Of a DNA stretch of 64,000 nt, positions 16,459-25,683 are shown piece after piece. How positions within the stretch are numbered: the first letter of the stretch is position 1; every line of letters starts with the position of its first letter. Source of the DNA: Parabacteroides chongii (GTDB lineage: Bacteria; Bacteroidota; Bacteroidia; Bacteroidales; Tannerellaceae); NCBI RefSeq assembly GCF_029581355.1, contig NZ_CP120849.1, positions 3,132,501 through 3,196,500 of the forward strand. The letters run 5' to 3'. The position numbers were made by a program, and so were the translations under genes. Below the pieces are notes generated by a model, which was given only the letters and a program-made list of their open reading frames with translations, was not told where the DNA came from and ran no database searches.

Positions 16459-16857
16459 ATGGATGATATGGATAAGATGGTCGAGATTGCACGGTTTCAA
16501 TACCCGGCCGAGGCACAAACGTTGATAGCGTTGCTCAAATCGGAAGGGATCGAGTGTTATCTGCGAAACGAATACACGAGTCAGTTATATGCCTGCTATG
16601 TGGATGTCGGTGGTGCCCGTGTGGAGATACTGGAAAGCGATGTGCCTGAAGCTTTGGAGGTTATGAAAGCCGGTGGGTATGATATCCCGGAGGAAGATGA
16701 AGAAGCAGAGCAGATACAGGTCGTCGCCGGTTGGGCTCGTCATATCCCTTTTCTACGTAATTACACGCTGGAAAAGCAAATTGTCATCTTATTTGGTGTT
16801 ATAGCTGTATTTTTGGTATTATTGATCTTTTTGGGATCACAACTTTCGTCTAACTAA
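16459..16857 (+). CDS. DUF2007-type putative signal-transducing protein with C-terminal membrane anchor
   Basis: 132 aa from ATG 16459; an upstream TTG at 16441 would overlap the promoter. Residues about 6-68 form a DUF2007 domain (EIARFQYPAEAQTLIALLKS, then GIECYLRNEYTS and VDVGGARVEILESDVPEA), a small fold related to PII-like regulators. An acidic linker (IPEEDEEAEQ) leads to one transmembrane helix near the C terminus (IVILFGVIAVFLVLLIFLG). The domain therefore probably faces the cytoplasm on a tail anchor. Molecular role unknown for the family. It is followed 13 bp later by a small membrane protein and then gdhA, which has its own promoter. Confidence 0.75.
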   Translation: MDDMDKMVEIARFQYPAEAQTLIALLKSEGIECYLRNEYTSQLYACYVDVGGARVEILESDVPEALEVMKAGGYDIPEEDEEAEQIQVVAGWARHIPFLRNYTLEKQIVILFGVIAVFLVLLIFLGSQLSSN

Positions 16858-16870
16858 ACAAATGTAACTA

Positions 16871-17053
16871 ATGGCCCGTAGAAAGATAACAAATAGTCAG
16901 GCGGTATGTCTCACCCTTTTATGGGGTGTCTTGGCCTACATGCTGCTAGTTTACAGTGAAGAGATCACATTTGATGTGATTTTTGCTTTGGTAGCATCCG
17001 CTATCATTGTGTTCGTTCCTGTCTATAAAAATATAAAACGTAGAAATGAATGA
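16871..17053 (+). CDS. Small two-helix membrane protein, function unknown
   Basis: 60 aa. Two hydrophobic segments, about residues 10-28 (AVCLTLLWGVLAYMLLVY) and 34-52 (VIFALVASAIIVFVPV), lie between basic ends (MARRK and KNIKRRNE). It follows the DUF2007 gene by 13 bp and precedes the gdhA promoter region. I do not recognise a named family. The basic termini suggest that both ends stay in the cytoplasm, a helical hairpin. Confidence 0.6.
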   Translation: MARRKITNSQAVCLTLLWGVLAYMLLVYSEEITFDVIFALVASAIIVFVPVYKNIKRRNE

Positions 17054-17120
17054 CATTTCGTCGTAATTGCTTCTTTAAAATGTCTAAATGATATTTTTTT
17101 ATCATTTTTTCTTTCAAATA

Positions 17121-17151
17121 TTTGCTGGTTTGAAAAAATGGCTTACCTTTG
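17121..17151 (+). promoter_or_regulatory. Promoter of glutamate dehydrogenase
   Basis: TTTG at 17121-17124, a 19-bp spacer and TACCTTTG at 17144-17151 match the Bacteroidetes sigma-ABfr consensus. The leader of about 60 bases starts with an imperfect ACGTTCTT/AAGGACGT inverted repeat just after the -7 box. Confidence 0.8.
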
Positions 17152-17215
17152 CGACGTTCTTGAATGAAGGACGTTAAATAGCAAATTGGTATAACATTCT
17201 AAATAAACAGTTCTT

Positions 17216-18550
17216 ATGAAGGCAAATGAAGTTTTAGACAACTTAAAAAGAAGATTTCCTAACGAACCCGAGTATCATCAGGCAGTTGCTGAAGTTTTAG
17301 GCACCATTGAAGAGGCCTATAACGAACATCCTGAATTTGAAAAAAGCAACCTGATCGAGCGCCTCTGTATTCCTGATCGTATTTTCTCATTCCGTGTAAC
17401 ATGGGTGGACGATAAAGGACAGGTACAGACAAACATGGGGTATCGTATCCAGCATAACAACGTGATCGGTCCGTACAAAGGCGGTATCCGTTTCCATGCT
17501 TCGGTAAATCAGTCTATCCTTAAGTTTCTGGCTTTCGAACAGACTTTCAAGAACTCTCTGACTACACTGCCGATGGGTGGTGGTAAAGGTGGTGCCGACT
17601 TCAGCCCGCGCGGCAAGTCAAACGCTGAGATCATGCGTTTCTGCCAGGCATTCGTAATGGAATTGTGGCGCCATATTGGTCCTGACACAGATGTTCCTGC
17701 CGGTGATATCGGTGTTGGCGGACGTGAAGTGGCTTATATGTATGGTATGTACAAAAAGCTGGCTCGCGAAAACACAGGTACATTCACTGGTAAAGGTATC
17801 GAATTTGGTGGTTCACTGATCCGTCCGGAAGCAACTGGTTACGGTAACGTTTACTTCCTGCTGGAAATGCTGAATACTCGTAATATCGATATCAAAGGTA
17901 AAGTGGTAGCCGTGTCTGGTTCAGGTAATGTTGCTCAGTATACAGTTGAAAAGCTGATCGAACTGGGAGCTAAGCCGGTTACAATGTCTGACTCCGACGG
18001 TTACATCTATGATCCGGACGGCATCGACCGTGAAAAACTGGATTATATCATGGAACTGAAGAATCTGTACCGCGGACGTATTCGTGAATATGCAGAAAAA
18101 TATGGTTGTAAATATGTACAGGGTGGCCGTCCTTGGGGTGAAAAATGCGATATTGCCATGCCGAGTGCTACTCAGAACGAATTGAATGGTGACGATGCCA
18201 AGACTTTACTGGCAAACGGATGTTTCGCTGTATCGGAAGGAGCAAACATGCCTTCTACTCCGGAAGCGATCGATGCATTCCTGGAATCTAAGATCCTGTA
18301 TGCTCCGGGTAAGGCTGCTAATGCCGGTGGTGTTTCTGTATCGGGTCTGGAAATGACTCAGAATGCCATGAAACTGAGCTGGACAAGAGAAGAAGTAGAC
18401 GAAAAACTGAAAGGTATCATGAAGTCTATCCACGAACAGTGTGTGAAATACGGAACACAGGCCGACGGTACTGTAAACTATGTGAAGGGTGCAAACGTTG
18501 CCGGCTTCATGAAGGTTGCAAAAGCAATGATGGCTCAAGGTATCCTATAA
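17216..18550 (+). CDS. gdhA: Glutamate dehydrogenase (hexameric, NADP-type)
   Basis: 444 aa, the normal length for small hexameric GDH. The substrate site includes IGPYKGGIRFH and LPMGGGKGGADFSP, with the catalytic-region Lys124. The dinucleotide fold begins VVAVSGSGNVAQYT, and the C-terminal glycine-rich ANAGGVSVSGLEM is present. It reversibly aminates 2-oxoglutarate to glutamate in the cytoplasm and is the main ammonium-assimilation route in many gut Bacteroidales. NADP preference is assumed from similarity to Bacteroides GdhA, not read from residues. It has a strong own promoter and ends at a strong terminator, so it is a single-gene unit. Confidence 0.95.
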   Translation: MKANEVLDNLKRRFPNEPEYHQAVAEVLGTIEEAYNEHPEFEKSNLIERLCIPDRIFSFRVTWVDDKGQVQTNMGYRIQHNNVIGPYKGGIRFHASVNQSILKFLAFEQTFKNSLTTLPMGGGKGGADFSPRGKSNAEIMRFCQAFVMELWRHIGPDTDVPAGDIGVGGREVAYMYGMYKKLARENTGTFTGKGIEFGGSLIRPEATGYGNVYFLLEMLNTRNIDIKGKVVAVSGSGNVAQYTVEKLIELGAKPVTMSDSDGYIYDPDGIDREKLDYIMELKNLYRGRIREYAEKYGCKYVQGGRPWGEKCDIAMPSATQNELNGDDAKTLLANGCFAVSEGANMPSTPEAIDAFLESKILYAPGKAANAGGVSVSGLEMTQNAMKLSWTREEVDEKLKGIMKSIHEQCVKYGTQADGTVNYVKGANVAGFMKVAKAMMAQGIL

Positions 18551-18587
18551 AACCGATATTTGGAATTTATTAATAAGGAGTTGTTTG

Positions 18588-18653
18588 CCAAATAAACAAT
18601 CTGTGGTTATTTGGTCATGTAAAAAAAGGAAGCTCATCGAGCTTCCTTTTTTT
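18588..18653. terminator. Convergent terminator between gdhA and the GH3 gene
   Basis: The main hairpin has arms 18621-18635 and 18639-18653, a perfect 15-bp pairing that begins with seven A and ends with seven T around a 3-base loop. It can therefore stop transcription from either side. A weaker hairpin (18588-18597 with 18605-18614, one mismatch) precedes it on the gdhA side. Confidence 0.88.
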
Positions 18654-18681
18654 GTTGTGTGTTGCCTGTTGATTGAACTGA

Positions 18682-20976
18682 TCACTTTTTAAATGCAGCA
18701 GGTAGATTGAGTACATTGTTAACCTTGCGTGTCGAAGGACTGACATCGACCATCACATCGCCGCGTGGATCGCGTGACGAGGCAGCTACGACAAACTTAT
18801 ATCTACCGCCATCGGTTACCCAGGCGCAGGCATCTTCGTCGAACGAAGCCAGGTCGTCTGTATGGACAGCGAGTGTTATTACCTGACTTTCTCCGGGTTG
18901 TAACATCTTGGTTTTACCGAATGCTTTGAGCTCGTGAACAGGTTTGTCCAATTTTCCGGCGGGAGCCTCTACATAGAGTTGAACCGCTTCTTTTCCGGCA
19001 ACTTTCCCTGTGTTCTTTACCGTTACTTCAACGATTACTTTTCCATTGTCCTGTTTCACCGAAGGCTTACCATATTCAAAAGTCGTGTAGCTCAAACCGT
19101 AGCCGAAAGGATAGCTCACTTGCAGGTTCCGAGTGTCGAACCAGCGGTAACCGACATAGATACCTTCGTCGTAGATGGTATAGTCTACATTTTTGGTTTC
19201 GTGGGTTAGTCCCGTCTTAACCGACCAGCGGCGGTCGATCTTCTGGTCGATCGGGAAATTCAACGAGCTCCAGTGGTCACTCAAAGTTACCGGGAAGGTC
19301 ATAGGAAGCTTACCGGAAGGATTGGCGTGGCCGGTAAGGATATCGGCAACGGAGTTTCCACCTTCCTGTCCGGCCTGCCATGACAGCAGGATTGCGTCGG
19401 GCATCTCTTTCCAGCTTTGAGTCTCGATCACACCGCCAACATTGAGTACGACAGCGACCTTCTTATTGGCCTCGTGGAAGATACGGGTAACATTTTTCAC
19501 TAATTCCCGTTCAGTGTCCGACAAGAAGAAGTCGGAAGAAACACGATCGATATATTCGCCGGAGATACGGCCGAATGTGATGATAGCCATGTCATTGTTC
19601 TTTGCGGCATACTTGATGATAGCTGTATCCATCGGCATCTCGTTGATACGCATTTGTTCCCCTTGCTCTTGAGGTCTGTTGTAAGCCTGATAGATCGCTT
19701 TGATATTATCGTCGACAACGATCTGTTGATTTTTCAATCCGTCTAGCAGCGACACTACATAAGGACGATTGATATCACCCGAACCCGTACCGCCTGAGAA
19801 AAAATTATAAGAAACAGCGCCGAACAATGCAATGTTCTTATCTTTCGGAGACAAGGGAAGAGCCTGCTTTTCATTCTTCAAAAGAACCATACCCTCGGTG
19901 GCCGACTGCCGGGTAACGGTGGCATGAGCTTTCATGTCGGGATTATTGGAATATTTATAACCTTTGAAACGGGGAGTTCTGACCACCAACTCCAGGATGC
20001 GCCTGACATTGCGGTCGACTACGGCTTCATCGAGCGTACCGTTTTTTACTCCTTCTATGATGTGGGCTGCCTGTTCTTTTGTGCCCGGTTCGATCATATC
20101 GTTTCCGGCAATCATCTGGGCTGCTCCGTCGGCTCCTCCCCACCAGTCGGTCATCACCGTACCTTTATATCCCCATTCGTCACGAAGTATAGTTGTGATC
20201 AACTCCGGGCTTTCCGAGGCATATACATCGTTGATACGATTATACGAACTCATGATGGTCCAGGGCTGGCTCTCCTTGACTACGATCTCGAAGGCTTTCA
20301 GATAGATCTCACGCAGTGCCCGGGGTGAGACGATAGCATTGTTGTTCATACGGTTGGTTTCCTGGTTATTGACAGCAAAATGTTTTACAGAAGTTCCTAT
20401 GTCGTTGCTTTGTACCCCGTCTACATAGGCTACAGCCATCTTTCCCGCCAGCAATGGATCTTCACTGAAATATTCGAAGTTACGACCGCACAACGGATGG
20501 CGATGAATGTTGATGGCAGGAGCCAACAGCACGTCTACCCCATATTCCTTCGCTTCGTTGCCGATCACTTCCCCTACATTCCTGACCAGGTCGACATCCC
20601 AGGTTGAAGACAGTAAAGTCTCGATAGGGAAGTGGGTACAGAAATAATTTTCCTCCCCTTCGACCGGCAAAATGCCACAACCGGCTGGTCCGTCCGAAAG
20701 AACCACACAAGGGATTCCGACACGGGGAACCGGGTTAATGCGTCCGGCAGCACCGGGTACTACTTTCCAGGACTCTTTAATATGAGGTGCCGCATTTTCA
20801 TCCTGATGATACATACGGGCTCCGACGATCAGGTCTGCTTTCTCTTCGATGGTCATCGCTTTGATAACCGCGTCGATATTGTTTACTTTCAATTTGGGAA
20901 CCTTGGCACTAACGGAAACAGAAGCAACCATAGCTGCTGCCGTAAAACCTATTAGTTTCATTTTTATTTTCGTCAT
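18682..20976 (-). CDS. Glycoside hydrolase family 3 beta-glucosidase-like enzyme
   Basis: 764 aa with signal peptide (MTKIKMKLIGFTAAAMVASVSVSA), so periplasmic. The GH3 N-terminal barrel has the substrate-side GRNFEYFSEDP and KHFAVNNQETNR. The nucleophile is Asp277 in VMTDWWGG. The alpha/beta C domain follows (EGMVLLKNEKQALPL, GAVSYNFFSGGTGSG), ending with a fibronectin-III-like domain (VQLYVEAPAGKLDKPVHELK). The layout is that of BglX-type beta-glucosidases. It is the last gene of PUL 1, 48 bp after the MBL-fold gene, and shares the convergent terminator with gdhA. GH3 members cut various beta-glucosides or xylosides, so the exact sugar is open. Confidence 0.92.
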   Translation of the reverse strand: MTKIKMKLIGFTAAAMVASVSVSAKVPKLKVNNIDAVIKAMTIEEKADLIVGARMYHQDENAAPHIKESWKVVPGAAGRINPVPRVGIPCVVLSDGPAGCGILPVEGEENYFCTHFPIETLLSSTWDVDLVRNVGEVIGNEAKEYGVDVLLAPAINIHRHPLCGRNFEYFSEDPLLAGKMAVAYVDGVQSNDIGTSVKHFAVNNQETNRMNNNAIVSPRALREIYLKAFEIVVKESQPWTIMSSYNRINDVYASESPELITTILRDEWGYKGTVMTDWWGGADGAAQMIAGNDMIEPGTKEQAAHIIEGVKNGTLDEAVVDRNVRRILELVVRTPRFKGYKYSNNPDMKAHATVTRQSATEGMVLLKNEKQALPLSPKDKNIALFGAVSYNFFSGGTGSGDINRPYVVSLLDGLKNQQIVVDDNIKAIYQAYNRPQEQGEQMRINEMPMDTAIIKYAAKNNDMAIITFGRISGEYIDRVSSDFFLSDTERELVKNVTRIFHEANKKVAVVLNVGGVIETQSWKEMPDAILLSWQAGQEGGNSVADILTGHANPSGKLPMTFPVTLSDHWSSLNFPIDQKIDRRWSVKTGLTHETKNVDYTIYDEGIYVGYRWFDTRNLQVSYPFGYGLSYTTFEYGKPSVKQDNGKVIVEVTVKNTGKVAGKEAVQLYVEAPAGKLDKPVHELKAFGKTKMLQPGESQVITLAVHTDDLASFDEDACAWVTDGGRYKFVVAASSRDPRGDVMVDVSPSTRKVNNVLNLPAAFKK

Positions 20977-21024
20977 ACGATATAGTTATGATTATTTTTA
21001 TCTCTGATTGATCATTCTCTCTTG

Positions 21025-22065
21025 TCAATGGCATTGAAACCACTCGCCCCAACCCATGACCAGATAATCTTTGCTGATCTGTTCCATTTTCTGGAAGGTC
21101 AGCCAAAAAGCTTCCCGATGGTCGATCGTATGTCCCATCTCATTTTCATGTCCGGTAACGACCAACCTGGGATTGAATCCGTCGACCAAATCGCTCATCC
21201 GATGCGTCCAGCAGTTTACGATCAATATATCCGGTTGAGGAATATCCTTTTTAATGTTGACAATCCATTCCATATCCTCCTTATTATATTGATCCCCGAT
21301 ATGGGCGACTGTCTTCTTTTCATCCGTCGTTACCACATAAATATTGTTCATCAACTTATCCTGGTAACCGGGGAATATTTTCACCCGGATATTTTTGTTT
21401 TTATCCAGTTTCATCTTCTTATCGATCATTTTGTCGGAACGTTCATGTTGTATACCCTTCTTATCCGGTAATATATTTGTCGGTGCGACAACCGGTTTTC
21501 CTGCTTTCAGGAACATTTCGACGACTACCGGGTCGACATGATCGCCATGATTATGAGTAAGGAACAAAACATCGCAATGGTCGACAATTTGCTGAATCAA
21601 TGCGTCAGAGATCAGATTCTTTCCTTTGCAGGCTCCCCTGACAACATCAAATGCCAGGGTGACCGAACCGGTACGGGCAACAAAGCCGTCATTATAGATT
21701 TTATAAACTTTCATCCCTTGCTTTACCGGATTGGAAAGATCAGCAATGACCTTATTAATCCGTGAGTCGATGAAACTATAGAGTGGTTCGCTATCGTCAT
21801 ATCTGGTCTCATGAAGCATGGCATCCAGATTATAAAGAGCCAGTTTTCTAATCATCGGAGCACCCGGCACCGGAGGATTTTCCGTTAATGCCTGATCGAT
21901 CAGATCGAACATCCGGAAGGCCTGTTTATTCAGATATACTTCCGAATTACCCCAAAAGACACTCTTTTCTATGGCGTTCTTTTCCTGAGCGTTCAGACCT
22001 TCGGGAATTAATAGAGAGGCACAGAAACCTCCCATGCATAATAGTGTACAGAATATCTTTTTCAT
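21025..22065 (-). CDS. Exported MBL-fold metallohydrolase
   Basis: 346 aa with a signal peptide ending near LNAQEK, so periplasmic. The metal site HNHGDH (His171, His173, Asp175, His176) is intact within FLTHNHGDHVD. Further candidate ligands are AHIGDQYN and the late VTGHENEMGH. The overall pattern resembles UlaG-like lactonase or phosphodiesterase branches, but I cannot assign a substrate. A 130-residue helical segment precedes the metal domain, unlike minimal MBL proteins. It lies 26 bp after GH84 and 48 bp before GH3 within PUL 1, which suggests a modified sugar (ester, lactone or phosphate) in the target glycan. Confidence 0.85.
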   Translation of the reverse strand: MKKIFCTLLCMGGFCASLLIPEGLNAQEKNAIEKSVFWGNSEVYLNKQAFRMFDLIDQALTENPPVPGAPMIRKLALYNLDAMLHETRYDDSEPLYSFIDSRINKVIADLSNPVKQGMKVYKIYNDGFVARTGSVTLAFDVVRGACKGKNLISDALIQQIVDHCDVLFLTHNHGDHVDPVVVEMFLKAGKPVVAPTNILPDKKGIQHERSDKMIDKKMKLDKNKNIRVKIFPGYQDKLMNNIYVVTTDEKKTVAHIGDQYNKEDMEWIVNIKKDIPQPDILIVNCWTHRMSDLVDGFNPRLVVTGHENEMGHTIDHREAFWLTFQKMEQISKDYLVMGWGEWFQCH

Positions 22066-22091
22066 ATCGTAATTAGTTATTTAGTAAAACG

Positions 22092-24284
22092 TTATTCTTG
22101 CTTGTGACTGAGTGTATCGGATTTTGTCAATACAGCAAACCTGCCGATTCCTACCGACATATCCGACTGTGATTGATTGAGGCAGCGAATATAACGGATG
22201 CGTGGCTCATGGATAGGAATAGTATCCATCCGGTCTGCCCCTGCTTTCAGGAATGTGAACCACACCTTTCCATCGATAGAACCCTGGAAAGCACGTCCTT
22301 TGGATTTACTTTTACGTAAATCATAGACCAATGCAACCGGTTGCTTGCTTTTCTCTACCCGGAAGCCGAAGTATTCCCCGGGAGCTATTGTCACCAATGG
22401 AAAATGAGGGGTTAAACCCACTACATCGTCTTCGCAATAACAGGATAATTCGCCCATCTCTTTTGAACCGGCCAGAACTTCAGGCACCTCTTTCGGTTTT
22501 TCGTCTGTCAACAATGAGTTTTCTACATATTGCAGCATCTGACGGATAAAAGGTAATAAAACCTGCGAACCGCTTCTGATGCCATCCTGCTCTCCCCGGC
22601 GATAAGGCCGGCTGAATACAGCAATCGTATTCAAGGCTTCTTTTACCTCTTTATACGCTTTCCGACATCCTTCCGTATCGTGCTTGTCTGCTAAATCCAA
22701 CATTTTCATTGTCGCTATGCCGGCCACTCCGACATTGCCCGTTTGTGTCAGCCAGGGATCGATTTCTTTTATCAGTTGCTTATTCGTTGCACTGCTTTTG
22801 ATGATACCCGGAGCTTTTTTTATCTGCATAAACAAGTCTGTAATCTCGAAAGCCTCTTTTTTCAGGTATTTTCCGGCAGATAACGATTGTTCGAACCGGC
22901 TGATCAGATCGCTCGAATTGAAAGATTCTTCCCTGAAAAACATCCATGTGTTGGGACCGATATCCGCATTGTGCTCACAGAAAAGACGGAATGCATCGGG
23001 TGCTTCAGGTACGAGAGACTCACACGCCGTATTCCAGCTCTGTTTCGGATCGAACCGATCCATATTCCAGGTAAATTGGGAAACGCTCCAAAGAGCGACT
23101 TTGCTTGCTTTGGCAAACTCCATCGGGTTCGATACGAATGCATACATATCGGAAGCCGTGTTTTTATCCAGTCCATACACAGGTCCCATCAATAAATGAG
23201 CCAGGCAATAATCATTTACCGGGAAGTTCCACCAGACATAGCAAGGCCGTTTGATCCGCTTGTTTACCCATTCGAGTCCTTCATGCGTAATATCGCTTAC
23301 CACTTTGTCGCCGGTCCACATGATATGGATAAAAGGGTCTAGCTGTTCCCCCAGTATATCCAGGTAATCCGTCTTTGCCCAGTCTTTATTATATTCGGTC
23401 GGGCAGAGTATCAGTTGCCGGATATCTCCTTTCCTGTCGACAAATTCCTGTTTCAGATAATTCATAAAGGCGGCCTGCCTGGCTGCATCCGTTCCGTCGC
23501 CTTCGATATCATCGAAAAAGACGGCAAATGCCCGGACTCCCAGGTCATACATACTCTCCAGCTTCTTTATCGCAGCTTGCCGGTCCGCATTATTCCATCG
23601 GATATCCATGCCGGGATGCAATGCCCAAACAAAATCGACCTTATTCCTTTTAGCTTCAGCCAATAACTCGCGAATATTCTTTGCCTGATCTTCCGGATAG
23701 GGGATACGCCAATAGGGTGAACGATGGTAGGGATCGTCCTTAGGTCCGAAAATGTAGGTATTCATCTTCATCCGTCCATAAAAACGCATCTGTTCCACCC
23801 GGTTCTCAAAAGACCACGGAGTACCATAAAAACCTTCGACAACACCTCTGAAAACAATGTCCGGATAATCCCATATCGTACAAACGGGGAGCTTCTTTTC
23901 GTCTTTGATTAACTGGGACAATGTTTGTGCGGCATAAAAGAGAGAACGGTCGTCATAAATGTAGATATTGATGCCTTGTTTTGTTATTACTAATGTATAG
24001 GCTCCAGAACGTTGCATTTCACTATCCGTCTTTTCTAATTGTTGGATGATAATAGTTTGTTTTGCTTGTTCTGTTATTGGAAATAATTGCTTTAGTAAGT
24101 TGATCGCATCAGAATCTGGGGAGGCGATTCCTTCCAGTCGATAACCGTCCATAGGTATATTTATGCAATCACCACTATATTGAATACTTTGTGGAATGGG
24201 ATAAATCTTTATTTCTTGTTTTTTTTTAGGGGTACATGTAATTAATAGTAACCCTATCAATAAATGAGATAAATACTGTTTCAT
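22092..24284 (-). CDS. GH84 beta-N-acetylglucosaminidase (O-GlcNAcase-like), lipoprotein
   Basis: 730 aa, close to the length of the well-studied Bacteroides thetaiotaomicron GH84. A lipobox ends at Cys17 (LLITC). Residues about 23-140 are the GH20b-like N domain. The catalytic barrel starts with FRGVVEGFYGTPWSFENR, and the adjacent catalytic acids are Asp258-Asp259 in VFFDDIEGDG. A helical C-terminal part follows. GH84 removes beta-linked GlcNAc by substrate-assisted catalysis, which points to host or microbial GlcNAc-containing glycans as the PUL target. The first 330 coding bases are clearly more AT-rich than the rest, matching the AT-rich genes upstream and not the GC-richer genes downstream. 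No frame disruption is seen. Confidence 0.93.
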   Translation of the reverse strand: MKQYLSHLLIGLLLITCTPKKKQEIKIYPIPQSIQYSGDCINIPMDGYRLEGIASPDSDAINLLKQLFPITEQAKQTIIIQQLEKTDSEMQRSGAYTLVITKQGINIYIYDDRSLFYAAQTLSQLIKDEKKLPVCTIWDYPDIVFRGVVEGFYGTPWSFENRVEQMRFYGRMKMNTYIFGPKDDPYHRSPYWRIPYPEDQAKNIRELLAEAKRNKVDFVWALHPGMDIRWNNADRQAAIKKLESMYDLGVRAFAVFFDDIEGDGTDAARQAAFMNYLKQEFVDRKGDIRQLILCPTEYNKDWAKTDYLDILGEQLDPFIHIMWTGDKVVSDITHEGLEWVNKRIKRPCYVWWNFPVNDYCLAHLLMGPVYGLDKNTASDMYAFVSNPMEFAKASKVALWSVSQFTWNMDRFDPKQSWNTACESLVPEAPDAFRLFCEHNADIGPNTWMFFREESFNSSDLISRFEQSLSAGKYLKKEAFEITDLFMQIKKAPGIIKSSATNKQLIKEIDPWLTQTGNVGVAGIATMKMLDLADKHDTEGCRKAYKEVKEALNTIAVFSRPYRRGEQDGIRSGSQVLLPFIRQMLQYVENSLLTDEKPKEVPEVLAGSKEMGELSCYCEDDVVGLTPHFPLVTIAPGEYFGFRVEKSKQPVALVYDLRKSKSKGRAFQGSIDGKVWFTFLKAGADRMDTIPIHEPRIRYIRCLNQSQSDMSVGIGRFAVLTKSDTLSHKQE

Positions 24285-24327
24285 ATTCTTATTGTTTTTT
24301 ATATTTATATACTCAAAAAGTTATGTT

Positions 24328-25587
24328 TTAAAGTCGTTTTAATAGTTTGTCAGCTACATCATTTTTATTAATAATGCATTCATCTAATGAGGAAGATTTG
24401 ATTAATTTCGTTAGGTTTTGATGCCAATTTATATCCCTCCACATTCCAGTAAATTGAGGTCCACAAAAATTACTGGTGGCTATTCCTGCCCACATTCCAG
24501 TTTGAGCTGCTGTCACAGTTCCTAATGTACACAACTCTTTAACCCAATCCCATGAGAGTAGAGGCCAATCTTTGTAATCAACAATACCCCAACATTCTGT
24601 AGTTATAAGTGGTCTTTTGTTTTTTTTTGCAGTTTTTGCTATTAGTTGAATGTTATCAGTTAGTAATTTTTGCCAATATGAAGGTTTGTCTCTGTACAAT
24701 TTTTCGGCATTTGACACTACTTTTTTGTATGCATCTGGTGAAAATTGTCCATTTTTGTATCCAACAAGTTTATAAAATTCATTGTTGTTTTGCTGTACCA
24801 TCCAAATATGATGTTCGTATAAATCTAAGAAGTCAGTGTCTATTTCTTCATATTTGTCAATATCTTTATTATCAAAGGAAAATGTAAATGGAATTTGAGG
24901 ATATTTATTTTTTATCTTTTCTAATGCATTCTTTATCCATAATAATGATTCTTCTTTATACCATTGACCCCATTTAATTGAGGAATATTGTGATGTGAAA
25001 AATGGTGCCCATAAATATCCAGGCCACTCATTACATAGGTCTACGTATAAAATAGTATCTAATAGCCCGTTACATTCTATTGATTGTAATGTTTTTATCC
25101 AACAATCTGCCAATTTATCGGGGGATGTGATTTTCATTCTTGTATTGTCGATGTCTTCTCTAAACCATGATGATAGTCCTACTTTGATATTTCTTGATTG
25201 GCATTTCATGAGAAATATATTTAAGGAAGGTTGAATTTGTACTTCATTTAAATCAGGACTACCCCATACTTGTTGGTTCCATACTTCTTTTAGTATCCAT
25301 TTTTTAGTTGGATTTTCAGCAATTAAATGTGGAAATGCATCTATTCGAATAGCATTATATCCTCGTTCTTCTAATTCATCTAATATTTTATCCCAATTTT
25401 CATATCCCGCTCCGGGCCAACGTCGTTCTAACCATGAAAAATCCCACATCGTTATAGCACGAGGGGAAATCCCTTTTATGTCAACTTTATTTGGTTCATT
25501 ATTATTAGAAGAATGAGCTTCTTTATAAGTGGACAATCCACTTATTGTTAAAAGAGAAGTTTTTTTGATAAAATTTCTTCTATCCAT
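24328..25587 (-). CDS. Cellulase-like (GH5/clan A type) glycoside hydrolase
   Basis: 419 aa. The N terminus (MDRRNFIKKTSLLTISG) resembles a Tat-type export signal. A TIM barrel follows, with GYNAIRIDAFPHLIA typical of clan-A enzymes. The probable acid/base is Glu187 in YVDLCNEWPG and the nucleophile Glu331 in PLITTECWG; spacing and context match the Asn-Glu plus Glu pair of clan GH-A. It resembles Pfam 'cellulase-like' proteins, which are not assigned to one activity, so endo-glycosidase is as far as the sequence allows. Very AT-rich. An intercistronic hairpin separates it from the LamG-EEP gene upstream. Confidence 0.72.
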   Translation of the reverse strand: MDRRNFIKKTSLLTISGLSTYKEAHSSNNNEPNKVDIKGISPRAITMWDFSWLERRWPGAGYENWDKILDELEERGYNAIRIDAFPHLIAENPTKKWILKEVWNQQVWGSPDLNEVQIQPSLNIFLMKCQSRNIKVGLSSWFREDIDNTRMKITSPDKLADCWIKTLQSIECNGLLDTILYVDLCNEWPGYLWAPFFTSQYSSIKWGQWYKEESLLWIKNALEKIKNKYPQIPFTFSFDNKDIDKYEEIDTDFLDLYEHHIWMVQQNNNEFYKLVGYKNGQFSPDAYKKVVSNAEKLYRDKPSYWQKLLTDNIQLIAKTAKKNKRPLITTECWGIVDYKDWPLLSWDWVKELCTLGTVTAAQTGMWAGIATSNFCGPQFTGMWRDINWHQNLTKLIKSSSLDECIINKNDVADKLLKRL

Positions 25588-25612
25588 ATTGGTTGTTTTT
25601 TGTAAAATTGCT

Positions 25613-25648
25613 AAGAAGGCGAATTAATTCATGTAAATTCGCCTTCTT
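25613..25648. repeat. Intercistronic inverted repeat in PUL 1
   Basis: Arms 25613-25625 and 25636-25648 form a perfect 13-bp stem with a 10-base loop. On the operon (-) strand it lacks a T-run after the stem, so it is more likely an RNA-stability or attenuation hairpin than a full stop. On the + strand it is followed by TTTTTATAAAT. Confidence 0.6.
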
Positions 25649-25683
25649 TTTATAAATAATAAAAAACACAACTTACTATAAAT

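Noticed and set aside
25613..25648. Full terminator inside PUL 1
   Set aside because: No U-run follows the stem on the operon strand, and the downstream genes clearly belong to the same locus.
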